A stretch of DNA of 64,000 nucleotides from Trichosphaerium sp. ATCC 40318 (Eukaryota > Discosea > Flabellinia > Trichosidae), in the NCBI GenBank assembly GCA_038496445.1, contig JALMLS010000328.1:62001-126000 (forward strand), written 5' to 3'. The notes under the pieces are model-generated. The model did no database searches and was not told the origin of the DNA. It worked only from the letters and a program-made list of their open reading frames with translations. The translations under genes and the position numbers were made by a program. Positions 51,787 through 63,278 of the stretch are shown here, piece after piece (position 1 is the first letter of the stretch; each line of letters begins with the position of its first letter).

Positions 51787-52703
51787 TTGTCAAAAGATAA
51801 CCTTAGCACAAGCAATCACTATGACAGATTCTTCACACGAACGTGCGCAACAAACTACTTTTTAGTTGTTTTAAAGCGTATTATACCTGCAACTGACTAT
51901 AAATCGTTCGTAGAGGCTGTTCTACCTCCTGAAGTATTAATGGTTGTCTCTGAACACCTTGGCGTTGCTGATTTTCTTTCGTTTTGCTCAATAAGCAAGT
52001 TTATAAGGTCTCTATGCCACCAAACGTTCGAAATAGGCAACGAGAGGCTATACAATTTCTTGGTTTACAAAAAGAAATACTATATAACTCTGAAACGACC
52101 TCAAACATGTATGTATAAGCTACCTGTGCGTAGTCCATGGAATAAAAGCGATTCAGACATGATAACTTACTGGTACGATAAAAATAAAGCCAAAACACTT
52201 TTTGTGTTTTTTTATTGTTTCTTTTTTTAGACTTTTTTCTTTAAGTTGCAACGTACCTGCTTAAGCTAGTATTTTGTTAAATAAACTGCTGTAGGTACAA
52301 AATAGAAGTCAATCCTTTGACTTTGTTTGTGAATAATGGAAATGGCACATTTTCCCGGACAACAGGACACGTGTCACATCATGATAAAGCAGCTGTAAAA
52401 CAGACACTGGTGCCATATGGCACGTGCTTTGGTTGTGAAGCTATGCAAAGAGATGACGGACGAGGTCTTATTGATTTAAGAGATACTCCTTTCACAGTCG
52501 TGTCATCATTCACTCATGCTGGATGCTCCTCAAAAGGTTCTGCTGTAGTAAGTAATAACCAGCAAGTTATACGTTTAACTGGTGGCGGTTACTGTGGTTG
52601 GATTTCACCTGAAAAAGCCAAAAGCGAAGTTGAATCTTATTCTGGTGGTTGGTTCATTCAATTAGCCACTTTACCGCCAGAAAAGGGTTGCGGCATATCT
52701 TAG
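51787..52703 (+). CDS. F-box protein with C-terminal GON-like domain
   Basis: Exon 1 (51787 to about 52171) encodes an N-terminal stretch and an F-box (LPPEVLMVVSEHLGVADFLS, SISKFIRSLCH). A ~120-nt intron (donor in TACTG|GTACGA, acceptor before 52294) leads in phase to exon 2: YKIEVNPLTLFVNNGNGTF, YGTCFGCEAMQRDDGRGLID, LRDTPFTVVSSF, GSAVVSNNQQVI, GGGYCGWISPE. The order small-residue Cys, IDLR-x-TPF and GGYCG matches the GON domain first seen at the end of ADAMTS proteases; there it is extracellular, here it sits behind an F-box, implying a cytosolic recognition role. No signal peptide. The domain assignment rests on these motifs. Confidence 0.6.
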
Positions 52704-52915
52704 ATGTTGTTTGAAATGCACAATAAATACTTCAAGCCCGTCATCGTGTCCGAGTTCTGCAAGTTAACTATTCAACTTGGTTAACAACGACTTGTCTTTA
52801 TTACTTCTTTAGTGCCACTAGTTCAACTTTGTTGCCAGGTTTATAGTAGCAATGACATTGACTGTTTATCAACTTGCTGCTATGGTACTTGTTGCAGTCT
52901 CCATAGTAAAGCACT

Positions 52916-53698
52916 ATGCAATGTTTCGTCCCAGCTCATGGCGTACTGCACCTTACAGACTTACCAATTGAAATAATAGCTCATATTCTCAAACAAGGCG
53001 CTTTTACACTCCATTCAGCACAAACTTGCCGCTTATTACGAGATATCGTCCACTACAATGTGGGATACGGGGTAATAAAGGTTAAAAGCAGTGACGAAAT
53101 ATCCGTTCTTTCTGGAAGCCCTTTACTCCGAAGTACCTCTATTTCTACTGCTTTGATATCAGCGTTTATCAGTGATAGTGATTTGTACTTACTGGAGGGT
53201 GTACGTTCTATTGATTTACAAGAAACAGATATTACAGACAATGGCTTGAAGATGTTGGCTGGAGTACATACAATAAATTTGTCATGTTGCAGCTATGTAA
53301 CAGATGAAGGTGTCAAGGCATTGGCTGGTGTACACACAATCGATTTATCGGTCTCTAGGGTAACAGATGAAGGCGTCCAAGCTTTGGCAGGTGTACACAC
53401 AATTAACTTAGCAAATACTGTAGTAACAGATGAAAGCATGAAGGCTTTGGCTGGTGTTCATACAATCAACTTGTCGTGTTGCTATAACATAACAGATTAT
53501 GGAGTCAAGCATCTGGCTGGTGTACATACTATTGACTTAGAAAGTACATTGATTACAGATGAAGGTTTGAAGGAGTTAGTTGGTGTTCATACTATATCTT
53601 TAGCAAATACACAAGCAAGTAAAGTTGGTGTCAAGGTATTGATTGGTGTATGTAACGTTGTATGGGATAGTGATGTTGTTATAATCACAACTTTATGA
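52916..53698 (+). CDS. F-box/LRR protein (260 residues)
   Basis: Begins at 52916; the F-box follows within 15 residues (LTDLPIEIIAHILKQGAF, AQTCRLLRDIVHYNVGYG), then LSGSPLLRSTSI and about seven LRRs (YVTDEGVKALAGVHTIDLS). The last repeats are irregular (ASKVGVKVLIGVCNVVWD). The first 70 residues are closest to those of the gene at 43642, so these two diverged recently. Single exon, intact. Probable SCF adaptor. Confidence 0.85.
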   Translation: MQCFVPAHGVLHLTDLPIEIIAHILKQGAFTLHSAQTCRLLRDIVHYNVGYGVIKVKSSDEISVLSGSPLLRSTSISTALISAFISDSDLYLLEGVRSIDLQETDITDNGLKMLAGVHTINLSCCSYVTDEGVKALAGVHTIDLSVSRVTDEGVQALAGVHTINLANTVVTDESMKALAGVHTINLSCCYNITDYGVKHLAGVHTIDLESTLITDEGLKELVGVHTISLANTQASKVGVKVLIGVCNVVWDSDVVIITTL

Positions 53699-54424
53699 AA
53701 TAGAGATGTCTTGTGTTTTCAGCTGCATTTCAACGCTCATCTCACCCTCTGTATCAAATGTTGCTGCTCATAGTAAAAGATAGATTGCACTTAAGTGGTA
53801 AGGAGTATTTAGAGTATCATTTAGCGTAGTGAATGTTCATATCCGTCATTCTTTCAGATTAATATATCCAGAATTCTCCTTGACTAGTACCTGTAAAAAC
53901 TTGTCCTATAGCCAGCTAAGTTACACTACTTTATTACTGAGTATGATTACCACTATTACGACTTATCTTGATCACGCACTACAGATGACTTAAATACTTG
54001 TTTATTATTATCAAAACAAATCAATCTTATTTCTTCTTGCATCTCCCTAGTGTACACGTGTCTTTTTTTTATTAATTTAAATCAATGAGCGGGTTTTAAA
54101 TTTGTATGTTTCAAGAACCTGTCGATTTATCTTCTTCTCGCCTACTCTTATGCTTTCCATTTGATTCTGAGTGATATTCTTTTAATAAATCAACAACACG
54201 ACAATTCACTTTTGCTAGGTTATGTTTTATCTTTTTGAATTGGTTTATCTCAATATTGATAACACTAATCTCTAAATAATACACATTAATACATAGTGAG
54301 TGGAGTGGTCAGAAAGATAAGCACAAAGTTGTGTATTGGTAAATATTTTTGAATTCAAACAAATATGTCATAATTTTAGGCAACTACAAGCACGCACGTG
54401 CGAGAATTTTCTTTTTTTAAAGTG
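53699..54424. other. Intergenic, nothing recognised
   Basis: AT-rich, T-rich tracts, two CACGTG (about 54056 and 54397). No gene seen. Confidence 0.3.
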
Positions 54425-56414
54425 TCACGATGTTTGATTATGCTCAACGTTGAAGTAACGTTCATCAAACAAAGGTTCAACGGCAAATTTGCGAAAAAGA
54501 GTGTTGTAAGTTTTTTTTATCAACGTACTTTTTTTTGTTCCTGATGATTGTGCCAGGCAATAATTAGCTATTTGAGCAACGAGATCATTTGAAGTCGTTC
54601 CATTAGAATCACATTTGATTTCACCAGCAGCTAGAACTTGTTGATAACAGTGTAATTTACCTAAAAGCCGAACATCTACAAGAGAATTAATATAAAACAA
54701 AAAACCAGATTGTCTTTTTCGGAAAAAAATCAGAATGACAGGCGGCTAAAACTCAATAGAAAGTTCGCTGGTTTATGTAATACAATAAATTAAGAGTAAA
54801 GATTATTAGAATAAGAAAAGAGCGAAAAAAACAAAGCCAAGTGTATTTGACAAAAGAACGAAAAACATTGAAAGAAAAGTGCTTTTTTTCTGGGTTTGTT
54901 TTTGCGTGCCTCTAAAAAACACAAAAGGTGCTGGCTCGTCCTTGACTGACATTCTATATATCCCAATGTCTGTAACAAACTCTTGTTTTGCTTGAAAATG
55001 TATATGCTTTACACGTGATACATCAAGTTTGTGGATTTCCAGAGAGAACATTATTTTCGTTACTTTGTAATGACCTTGATATGCTTCATCCTTGATATGA
55101 TGATGTATATTATCAACACCGCATATAGTATTCTTTAGTACTCTGTACTTATATAACAAATTTCTTAGCTGAAGCTTACGCTTCTTTATCAGCTCTAGTA
55201 ATGAGAATAAGATGAGAAAATGGACAAGGACACGCGCTTTCATCAAAAAAGTTCTACAAAAAAAAAATTCGTTTGGCGTTCACATTGAAGTTGCGGTCTT
55301 AGACGCGCCCATATTTTGCATGTTGTGATGTCAATGTTAGGTTCGAGATAAAGTGTTGACAAAGAAAAGGAAAAAGGAAAGTTGAGATGAGTACCTTGAG
55401 CCCATTCTTTGCTTACATAATGTACGGCATACATTTTTAGTGTTTTTGAATCTCCTTTCATTGGCTTTGTTTTTCTTACACGCTGTACAACTCTTTATAA
55501 AATAACAATCATTATCATCAGTATAAACACTTAATTACAAAATCTATTAAATCTATAAAGTTTCTTACCTTTCACCTTGACGTTGGTACCACTTGTTGAT
55601 TTTATAAAAATTTCTTGTTGTTGGTATTAATGTTTTTGTACCAGAATGACTTAAAGCCAAAACACGTGTTTCGAACGTCTCTGAATCAGTAATTACTAAA
55701 TGGCGTACAAACTTGCCTAATATTATCAGTTATAATACTATTGTGTATTATCACGTGAATTTTATAAAAAAACACGTGATAACATACCGCTAGTTGGAGT
55801 CCAGAGTAAAATAAATTCTTCAACTGACATTTGAGAATTAGTAATTTTGTGTTTAACTTTATCGTTCTTCTGAGGTGGTACGAATAGGTGTATACACTTT
55901 GTGTCTTTGTTTGTTTGTAATGCAAGTATTATTTTATCTCTAGACGTAAGCTCGTAGGAGAGGTGGTGATATATATCTAGATAACTGAAAATAAAGGTAA
56001 ACAAAAAAAATACTTCCGTTTCAAAAAACCAAAATTCGTTCGTACCCGTTTATTGCGTTCTGTAGAAACCGAGAGCACTCTTGTCTAGCTTGCTGAGACT
56101 GATGAAAATGAAAGCTAACCGCTCTGACTTGATCTAATCTATTAACCTACAAACAAGTCAGTAATCCGAAAAGACACTAAAAAAAAACCATGTGACTTGA
56201 AAACAAAACAAAAAAAAAGCCAAACAGCTGCGCTAAATGTTACAACACATAGTGGTTTTTTTACCTCTTTTGGTTCGGCATTATCGACTATACAATGCAT
56301 CTGATGCCTCTTCCAATCAGATAATTGACATTGAGCAGAACAATAGTAAGCCATTTTACATGCTCCACAACGTAAATCACCAGGATTGTAACAGAAATGG
56401 CATAATGGCAACAT
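54425..56414 (-). CDS. MYND-type zinc-finger protein, multi-exon
   Basis: Exon 1 from 56414 encodes an N-terminal MYND finger: CHFCYNPGDLRCGACKM, AYYCSAQCQLSDWKRHQMHC, with all eight zinc ligands. Six further exons join in phase: VNRLDQVRAVSFHFHQSQQA; YLDIYHHLSYELTSRDKIIL ... EEFILLWTPTSG; KFVRHLVITDSETFETRVLA; VVQRVRKTKPMKGDSKTLKM; ELIKKRKLQLRNLL ... PAPFVFFR; and DVRLLGKLHCYQQVLAAGEI to the stop at 54425. One donor seems to be GC (AGAG|GCACGC). MYND fingers bind proline-rich peptides and often sit in chromatin or signalling proteins; the rest of this one (~400 residues) is unknown to me. Confidence 0.7.
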
Positions 56415-57439
56415 TTCTTTTTCGCCTAGAAATTCTAATGTTAACAGAAATTTATTGTCGATAGCAAACTTTTTGTAAAAGCGTAATTCAGTTTTTATAA
56501 AGGACCGAGGTTTATTGACGTATATAGCGTACTAACCGCAATGGCAATCTCCAAAAGGGAAAAAAAAACGTGATTTACGAAAAAAATAAAAAAAAAAAGA
56601 AACGCCAACGCTTGTGAAAGCGAGGGTTAATGACGTATTGTATTTTGGTAGTAAAAGTGTGAAAATGGGTGAAATTGAATTAAAATACATGAACCGATAA
56701 TTAATTGTAAATTTTCTATTCAAAACGTGGGGTATCACGTGTAGATTTAAAAAAAAGCCAAAAAGAATAAATCATGTTTCAGTTGGGTTTTTTTTTGACT
56801 AGCGTCGCTTTATTTATAATACTAGGTCTTTATGTACCTTCTGCAGCCATATTCTATCCAGGTGTATTATAAAAAAAGCCACGTGTTTTACCTAAGAGCG
56901 AAAGAAGCAGATTGTGAGCATCAATCAAAAAAAAACTAAATACGACTTTATATGACTAAACGCAGTAATGCTCGCAATCGAAACAATGTAACAGTACATC
57001 CAAGAGACTGTATATACCGTTTTAATTAAGCTTACTTTAGGTAAAAACAGTTCAACATATCACGTGGATTTGACAAAGGAAGTAGTTGTCGTTAAGCTAT
57101 GTCGCCTTGTAGATTGCGTGCTTCTTTGGAATAACTACGCACTTAATTGACTATTCTCATAAAATTCTGTTTGTTCACTGTGGCTTTTATGATGTTATCT
57201 TCGTTGCTATTGCATGCCTGCTAGTGTTAGCATAAGTAGGCGTACTGCCCTGAGCGGATTTAGATAAGTAAGACAGTTATGAGCAAAAAACTTGCTTATT
57301 TATTTACAATTACAAAAAGAAGAAAGACAAGTAGTATGAACTTGTCACCTGTTTTTTTTCTATTCAAGGCTCATCTCCAAACAACAAAAAAAAAGAAATA
57401 AAATTCTGATTATTTGAAGAAGTATAAAAGCAATGCTCT
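56415..57439. other. Intergenic
   Basis: No gene supported. CACGTG near 56735, 56879 and 57059; from here to the right edge only one more was seen (about 61417). Confidence 0.3.
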
Positions 57440-58870
57440 TTAGAGAGGTCGACCAGGAGAATTAGGGACAGCTGAGGCGTAGTTCCAGTAAAACGACGAC
57501 ATGACATTTTTCAATTTTTCCTAAAAGTAACAAAAAAAGTTAGAACATGTCACCAATAGTTCACAGTTATAAACTCAAAATATGGTGACTTGCGGTTAAT
57601 TAAAAAAGTACAATTAAGCAGTAGCAATAGAAAACTACAAAGGTTTTGACATGACAAGATCACAAAAATAAAAATTCTGATGTCAAATAAAGCATGATAG
57701 TGCGTTTCACTCAAATTAAGCCAGGTAGCGTCAAAGAAGGTACCCAAGAAATGCGGGGTTTTGAGCTAAAACTCAACGCTCAACTTGACTGAAAACAGCC
57801 CAAGCTTAAATTGACTGAAAGCGCACAAAATAACATAACTTCATTTTTTTTTCTCTGAGAAATGTTGACAACCAGTACAACAGAAATGTAAAGAAAAAAA
57901 CAGAGACGTACTTTGTCCTCAACAGTTGGTTCAGGTTCAGGTTCTTCTTTTGGCTTCTCAGTCTTTGAAGAATCATTTTGTTCTGTTTTAGACTTGCCAG
58001 CACCTTTAGGTGCTTTTTTTGTTTCTTCTCTTGCACTAGAAGGCGCACGAGGGCTAGGAGAAGGACTAGATCTTGGTGTCTTCTCTTTAACAAGTCTAGG
58101 ACTTGTTGACGGTTCTCTTGAACTCTTAGGTTGCTCTCGAGGTGATGGAGAAGGTGAAGGAGCTGGTTTTTTCTTTTGTTTTTTATGTTTTTTATGTTTT
58201 GGCTTTTCTGTCGGTGCCACAATACGTGGGGTTGTATCTATAGGTTCAACAGGTTCACTATCTTCTGAAGATGCCTTTGGAGATGTCAAAGGAGTAGTAT
58301 CCTCTGAACGTGCAGTAGAAGGCGCACTATCTTCATTTTGCTCCTCTTCATCAACCTTTCGCGCTGGTGGCTAAAATAAACACGTTAGTTAGTTTAAAGG
58401 TATTAAAGCGTACTGCTCGCTTTGGTCTTGGTCCATTAACGCCACCCTGAAGAAAGATTTAGCGAAAAACGAAATAAACTCCGACTGTTTTATCGTGTTG
58501 AAAGTACTACCAAAACGTTCACTGCATTTGTTTTCGCTGTTACAAAAACTTTTCGGCCGTTTTGATTTAAAAGGCGTCAGAGTGTTTACCTTTTTTACTC
58601 CAGGGTTTGGTCCTCTTGCTGATGTTCTAGAACGCGAAGAGCTTGGGCCCTATTAACAAAGCTTAGACCAATAATGTGCTTTGGAGTATTTTTCGTCGTG
58701 TATACACCAAACTTGGAATACAGTGACGCCATAACAACAGAAAGCGTGTCAATGATAAAGAGCGAAGTGGTTTGTTTGTGTCAAACCACGAGAAGCTTAA
58801 AAAACTTACTTGTGAACGCGGTGATGGTCCTAATTGCCTACCTATGCGGTTTTAGTACAAATCTTGGAAG
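57440..58870 (-). CDS. Low-complexity Ser/Pro/Lys-rich protein
   Basis: Minus-strand exons: one near 58800 (LGPSPRSQ), 58590-58650 (SRSRTSARGPNPGVKK), 58415-58450 (GVNGPRPKRA), a large one at 57910-58373 (PPARKVDEEEQNED, PKHKKHKKQKKKPAPSPSPS, EREPSTSPRLVKEKT-like, PEPEPTVED) and a last exon ending WNYASAVPNSPGRPL at 57440. Runs of SPSPS and KHKKHKK recall SR-related or cytoskeletal linker proteins; no folded domain is visible. Start and middle exons are uncertain. Nuclear location is plausible from the lysine runs but not shown. Confidence 0.5.
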
Positions 58871-59192
58871 ATAAAACACGTACGCTCTTTTTGAGTTTTG
58901 TCGATTTCTTTAAACTTGTTCAAAATTGAAGAGAAGTCCTTTTTGGAAGACTAGGGAGTAGTAAGTACTACCACAGAGTACCCTTTACATACCATTGTTT
59001 GGCGCTATGTATTTGTAATGGAATGACGTTGTAACTCGTTAAAACGCTGTCGGAAGGTCAATAAAACGTATAGCCAACAATATTGTGCTTTTCACTAAAA
59101 AGGAAAACCGCGGGACGTACGTGTAAGACAAACACTTCGATTAGTTGCGTGTATCAACCTATTGACTGTTTGGCAAGGTTAAGATTGAACAA

Positions 59193-59486
59193 ATGTTGAC
59201 TTTGTTATGTCGCGATCTTACAAGCATTCAATTAGCACGTAGCATAAAGGACTGCATATTTAATACAAAAAACAGCGTTGTCTTGTTACAGTACATTTTT
59301 TTTTTTCGAAAGTGTTTCTGGGCGGCATCCAATACCCTCCCTGATGCTTTACACTTCCTAGAACGTACAAGTAGACTATGTGGTGTTCTTTATGACAACG
59401 AACTCTCCCTCATACCAAAAAAAAAAACGCATGGAAGCAAACCGCTTGTACAAGCATTGCAAGTACAAAAAAAACGTAAACCGTGA
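59193..59486 (+). CDS. Small hypothetical protein
   Basis: 97-residue frame: LLCRDLTSIQLARSIKDCIF, then after a possible short intron at the T-run (about 59291-59310) ALHFLERTSRLCGVLYDN and a basic end (VQKKRKP). No recognised family. It could be part of a larger spliced gene with the open frame at 59430-59658. Low support. Confidence 0.25.
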   Translation: MLTLLCRDLTSIQLARSIKDCIFNTKNSVVLLQYIFFFRKCFWAASNTLPDALHFLERTSRLCGVLYDNELSLIPKKKTHGSKPLVQALQVQKKRKP

Positions 59487-59846
59487 GGATTTGAGTATTT
59501 GCGTGAAGAGTACTAGAATCTACAGAGTTTTTCGTTCACCTATTCAAAAAGGGAATAAACAACTCTGGCGTAATTACGTTATTAATGGCAAGAACATCAA
59601 CTACAATATTGCAATGAGTAAACGTCTCATTCATTCACAGGATTGCTATCAACTCTAGACACGTTGTTCGTAATAACTTTATCAAGTATTTCCGTTACGA
59701 TTTTTTTTTACCTGTCAAACTCTGATCACGCGATCAAAATTTTGAGTCAAATCTCATTCCGTTGATACTCCTATTTTAACTGTTCCGTCTCAATTACGGC
59801 AATACCTCATCAAGCTACAAAAACGATCGTTGTACTATACTCTCAC

Positions 59847-60239
59847 ATGACACAGTGTAATCGAAAATCAATGCTACCACGACAAGTCCGCAGCAACAGT
59901 CTCCCTCTATCAGCAACGAAAACAAGACTACAAACTATCCTAGTACCTTCTATAGACTTGGAGAACCTCCGAAAGCATTGTAGAGAGTGCAATGACTACA
60001 GAAACACTTTTTTTTTCTGTTCCTTTAAATGTAGACATAACTACGATGTAAAGAAGAGAAATGCGATGGTTCCAAAAGAAAGATTATTAACACAAACACA
60101 TGTACGAAAACACGCCGATGAACGTTGGCTTGGTGTAAAAAAAGAATCAACAGAAAATCAAACAACGAAATTGAAAGGTACAATTGTTGTTGGTAAGCGC
60201 TTGGAACGACAACTAAGCATGGAAAGGCACTTTGAGTAG
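59847..60239 (+). CDS. Small basic protein with a Cys/His cluster
   Basis: 130 residues, single exon, rich in Arg and Lys. In the middle it has HCRECNDYRNT followed by FFFCSFKCRHNYD: C-x2-C-x9-C-x3-C, which could bind one zinc ion. The rest (KERLLTQTHVRKHADERWLG) is helical. No known family fits exactly. AATAAA follows about 20 nt after the stop, which supports a real transcript end. Confidence 0.4.
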   Translation: MTQCNRKSMLPRQVRSNSLPLSATKTRLQTILVPSIDLENLRKHCRECNDYRNTFFFCSFKCRHNYDVKKRNAMVPKERLLTQTHVRKHADERWLGVKKESTENQTTKLKGTIVVGKRLERQLSMERHFE

Positions 60240-60807
60240 TGGTATGTATTTTAGTAGTACAATAAATTGTAAAATAAGAGTTAGTATGATAAATAATAAA
60301 TGTATAACACGTTCATAAACAGTATCGAGGTTGAGTTGCAAAAAAAAAACATGTGCTATTTTCTGAAAAAACAATTTTCAGCTATTGACAGGCTAATACT
60401 AATGCTATACACGCATTCAACTATCGCGATTAATACTGTAGATATCAGAATATAGACCGATTTTATGATGTGAGGATGTCGTCATCAAAACAAGAACGAA
60501 GAAGACTTCGTCTAAATATAGAAAAAAAAAAAACTGCATTTGTAACATTCATGTGACTTTTAATGTCAAAAATCCATTTCTCCATTATTTCGGCCAAATC
60601 CGCACAAAAAACGTTGTGTTTTTTACTGTTATTAATGTACAGGCTAATTATTTACAAGTTTTTTTCCTTTTTTTTTGTTTTCCTTTCTAGTTTCTTTTTT
60701 GACGCTACCAACCATAAAAACTACATTTTTATAGTATGTTGACGGTCATGCCGATACTTTTTCTTTAACCTTTTTTCTTTTTTTTTTTTTTTTTGGTCAT
60801 TTTTTTT
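60240..60807. other. Intergenic, T-rich
   Basis: Long A and T runs (60343-60350, 60520-60533, 60780-60794) between two converging genes. No gene seen. Confidence 0.4.
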
Positions 60808-62808
60808 CTATTTTTTAGATTCACTCTTTTTAGACCGTTTCTTGGCCCCTAACTTTTTTAAGAGATGACGCATCCATCTAGCAACATCCAGATCCTCGGT
60901 TTCGTATTTTTTTATAAAGCTACTCTCCTACAAAAGGCATTAAGCCGAAGATAGATTCCTTAAAGAAAAAGGAGAAGATTATCAAAACTCTTGTAGTAAT
61001 GTTTGTTTTAACTAATATACTAACGTACCAACAACGTCGCACAATCAGGTCGCTTCTCATCCTCAGCGTTTAAGCTAAGGTATTAGTTAAACACATTGTA
61101 CAACAGAATAAAATAAAATACAATAAAATTACAATAAAATAATCAAAGCATCTCCGTCAAAGGTTCAAGTATTTAGTGCTTGATAACGTACCACTCAACA
61201 AAGAATGCACAAAATTCCTCGGAAAATTTATCCGCTGGTAAAGTTGGTGGTGGTTTGTGTACAATCTGTTGATAACAAAAAGTTAGAAAAAAATGAACTG
61301 CACAAAAAAAAATTTCCGCCGTACTGTTTGCATTGTATCCCATAACGTTGGTTCATTATCCTTCTCATCACCCTTTAATATAAAATCAGAATTAAATCTG
61401 TAAAGTTCATTTAAACACGTGATTGCTCTTTTCAAAAAAAAGATTGCAATAAGTGAGAAACACACCTCAGAATTCCTGTATGGGAAATATCCAAGCGCTG
61501 CCTCTCCAATTGTAAGTCCGAGACTCCATATGTCAGTTTTTGAACTGTGTTCTTTGCCTTGGATTCTGCTAGGCTATGCAAAGTAAGAAACCAACATCAC
61601 AAAGGTTTAGTTGTTGATAGTAGAAAAACCCAAATGATCATAACCTAAGTCTACTTAATCACGCACCGACATGTATCGTATTGTGCCCACAAATGTTCTA
61701 GCTACCTCCTAAATTATATGAGACACTTAGAGCATATTTCAGAGTAGTGATGACGCCAAAATTGTTCAATGAAATAAAACAGTTTCAGTTCTCAAAAAAA
61801 AAAAAAAGTGCGTACGTGAGTATGCGCTAGTTCGCCACTAACACCGAAATCAGTAATCTTCAAAATTCCCTTAGTGTTTACCAATATATCTCGATATGTT
61901 AAGGATCCATTAAAAGTAGCTCAAGGCCACAAAAAAAAAGAAAAGAGAAGAAACAATTTTGCACAAAAAAAAAGGATACTGCTCGGTTTAATATCCCTGT
62001 GAATGATATGCAGCTGTGTGTGAAGATAATGTAACCCTTGTAGAAGCTAATAGACATTAAATCAAGTCCAAGGCGGGGTTTTTGACAAAACTGCTGTCCG
62101 TTGTTTTTTCTAATTTTCTACGATCGGCTGTGCCATCGTAGCTGGTTTTCCCTCGAAATATCTGTATTTTACCTGCGACGTGATTTTTGACAATACATTT
62201 TCTGGAATGGGCCCATTGCGTTTTACCACGTCCCCCAAGGTACCACAGTCCATATATTCAAGAAGAAATAACAGTTTGGCATCATAGTAGAAAGCACCAT
62301 AAAACTTTACAATATACTTGTGTTTTGAAGCGTGAAGCGTCTATGAGTATGTGAGTAGGGTTTTTTTCAGGCGTGATAAACCGTACACGAAGTTCGACAA
62401 GTTTTTTCCCAAGCGTTTGTTCTAGCATAGGATCTATTGTCATAATCTATTAAGATCACATTAGCTACTTGGTTATGTTTCGGATGTTCTTGCCTTTACA
62501 GCAATGACTTTTTTCGTTTTCGTATGCCTGTATTTTTTAACGACCGCAAAGGTACCTTCTCCAAGATCTTTATGCATATCTTCTAGGTCTTCGAGTGATT
62601 CCACAAACGACGCTTGTTTACCGTTCACGCGGAGCCCTGTTTTACCAATGGACACCATTGTACCATCCTGGTCATATGTCAAAGAACCATCAGCGCTACT
62701 ATAGGCCGTTTAGAGAGTGTTGGGCGAGATCACGCACTGGAATTGATCAATGGCAACAGCGGCACTCTCAGTATCTAAAGACCCTTTAAAGCGAGCGAAA
62801 CGCTGCAT
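60808..62808 (-). CDS. MAP kinase kinase (MAP2K/MEK family)
   Basis: Start at 62808 ([20 protein letters not shown]), 43-nt intron, then an N-terminal part ([20 protein letters not shown]) and the kinase domain over about nine exons: [146 protein letters not shown] with YMSP-x-R is the MEK activation-loop signature. A basic C-terminus ([16 protein letters not shown]) ends at 60808. It should phosphorylate a MAP kinase on Thr and Tyr after activation by a MAP3K. The Glu of the APE motif is Ser here (MSPSR), checked at the exon junction. Confidence 0.88.
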
Positions 62809-63278
62809 TTAGCTATCAATTACAAAAGCGTTTGCTTTTGTTTCAGCGAAGTCACACTTTTTCTAACAATCAACGCCATTATTAATAATAAAGTGCGACA
62901 AGCTTGATACTATGAATTGTCAGTGGTTTTGGTGCGAGTGACAAAATTTTGCATTGTAGAAACTTACAAAGTACGATCTATAGGCACGGAGATAAAGCGT
63001 GGGTGAAGTATGATAAAGTGGTACGCGTTAGAGGAAAACAAGTTCAAGTGTGCTTCTAGAGCCATTATTTTCGACAGTGGTATCACATAAGTTGGTTGTT
63101 GAGCGTCAAATGCACTACAGAAAAAAGCGCCAAAACGGCCGTTTTTTTCAACTTGTTTTCGCTTCCGCTAGGCTGTGCGCTTCTAATACCCTATATGTAG
63201 GTCAACTACCGAATTGAGCAAGCTTACATCGCTAAAAAAAAGAAGTTAAACACAGATAGGTAAAATCGCGTTTATTCT
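62809..63278. other. Divergent promoter region
   Basis: 470 bp between the minus-strand MAP2K start and the plus-strand BRCT gene start. No CACGTG and no other element recognised. Confidence 0.4.

Noticed and set aside
57913-58374. 153-codon plus-strand frame (Ser/Gly-rich)
   Set aside because: Antisense shadow of the lysine/serine/proline-rich exon on the minus strand.
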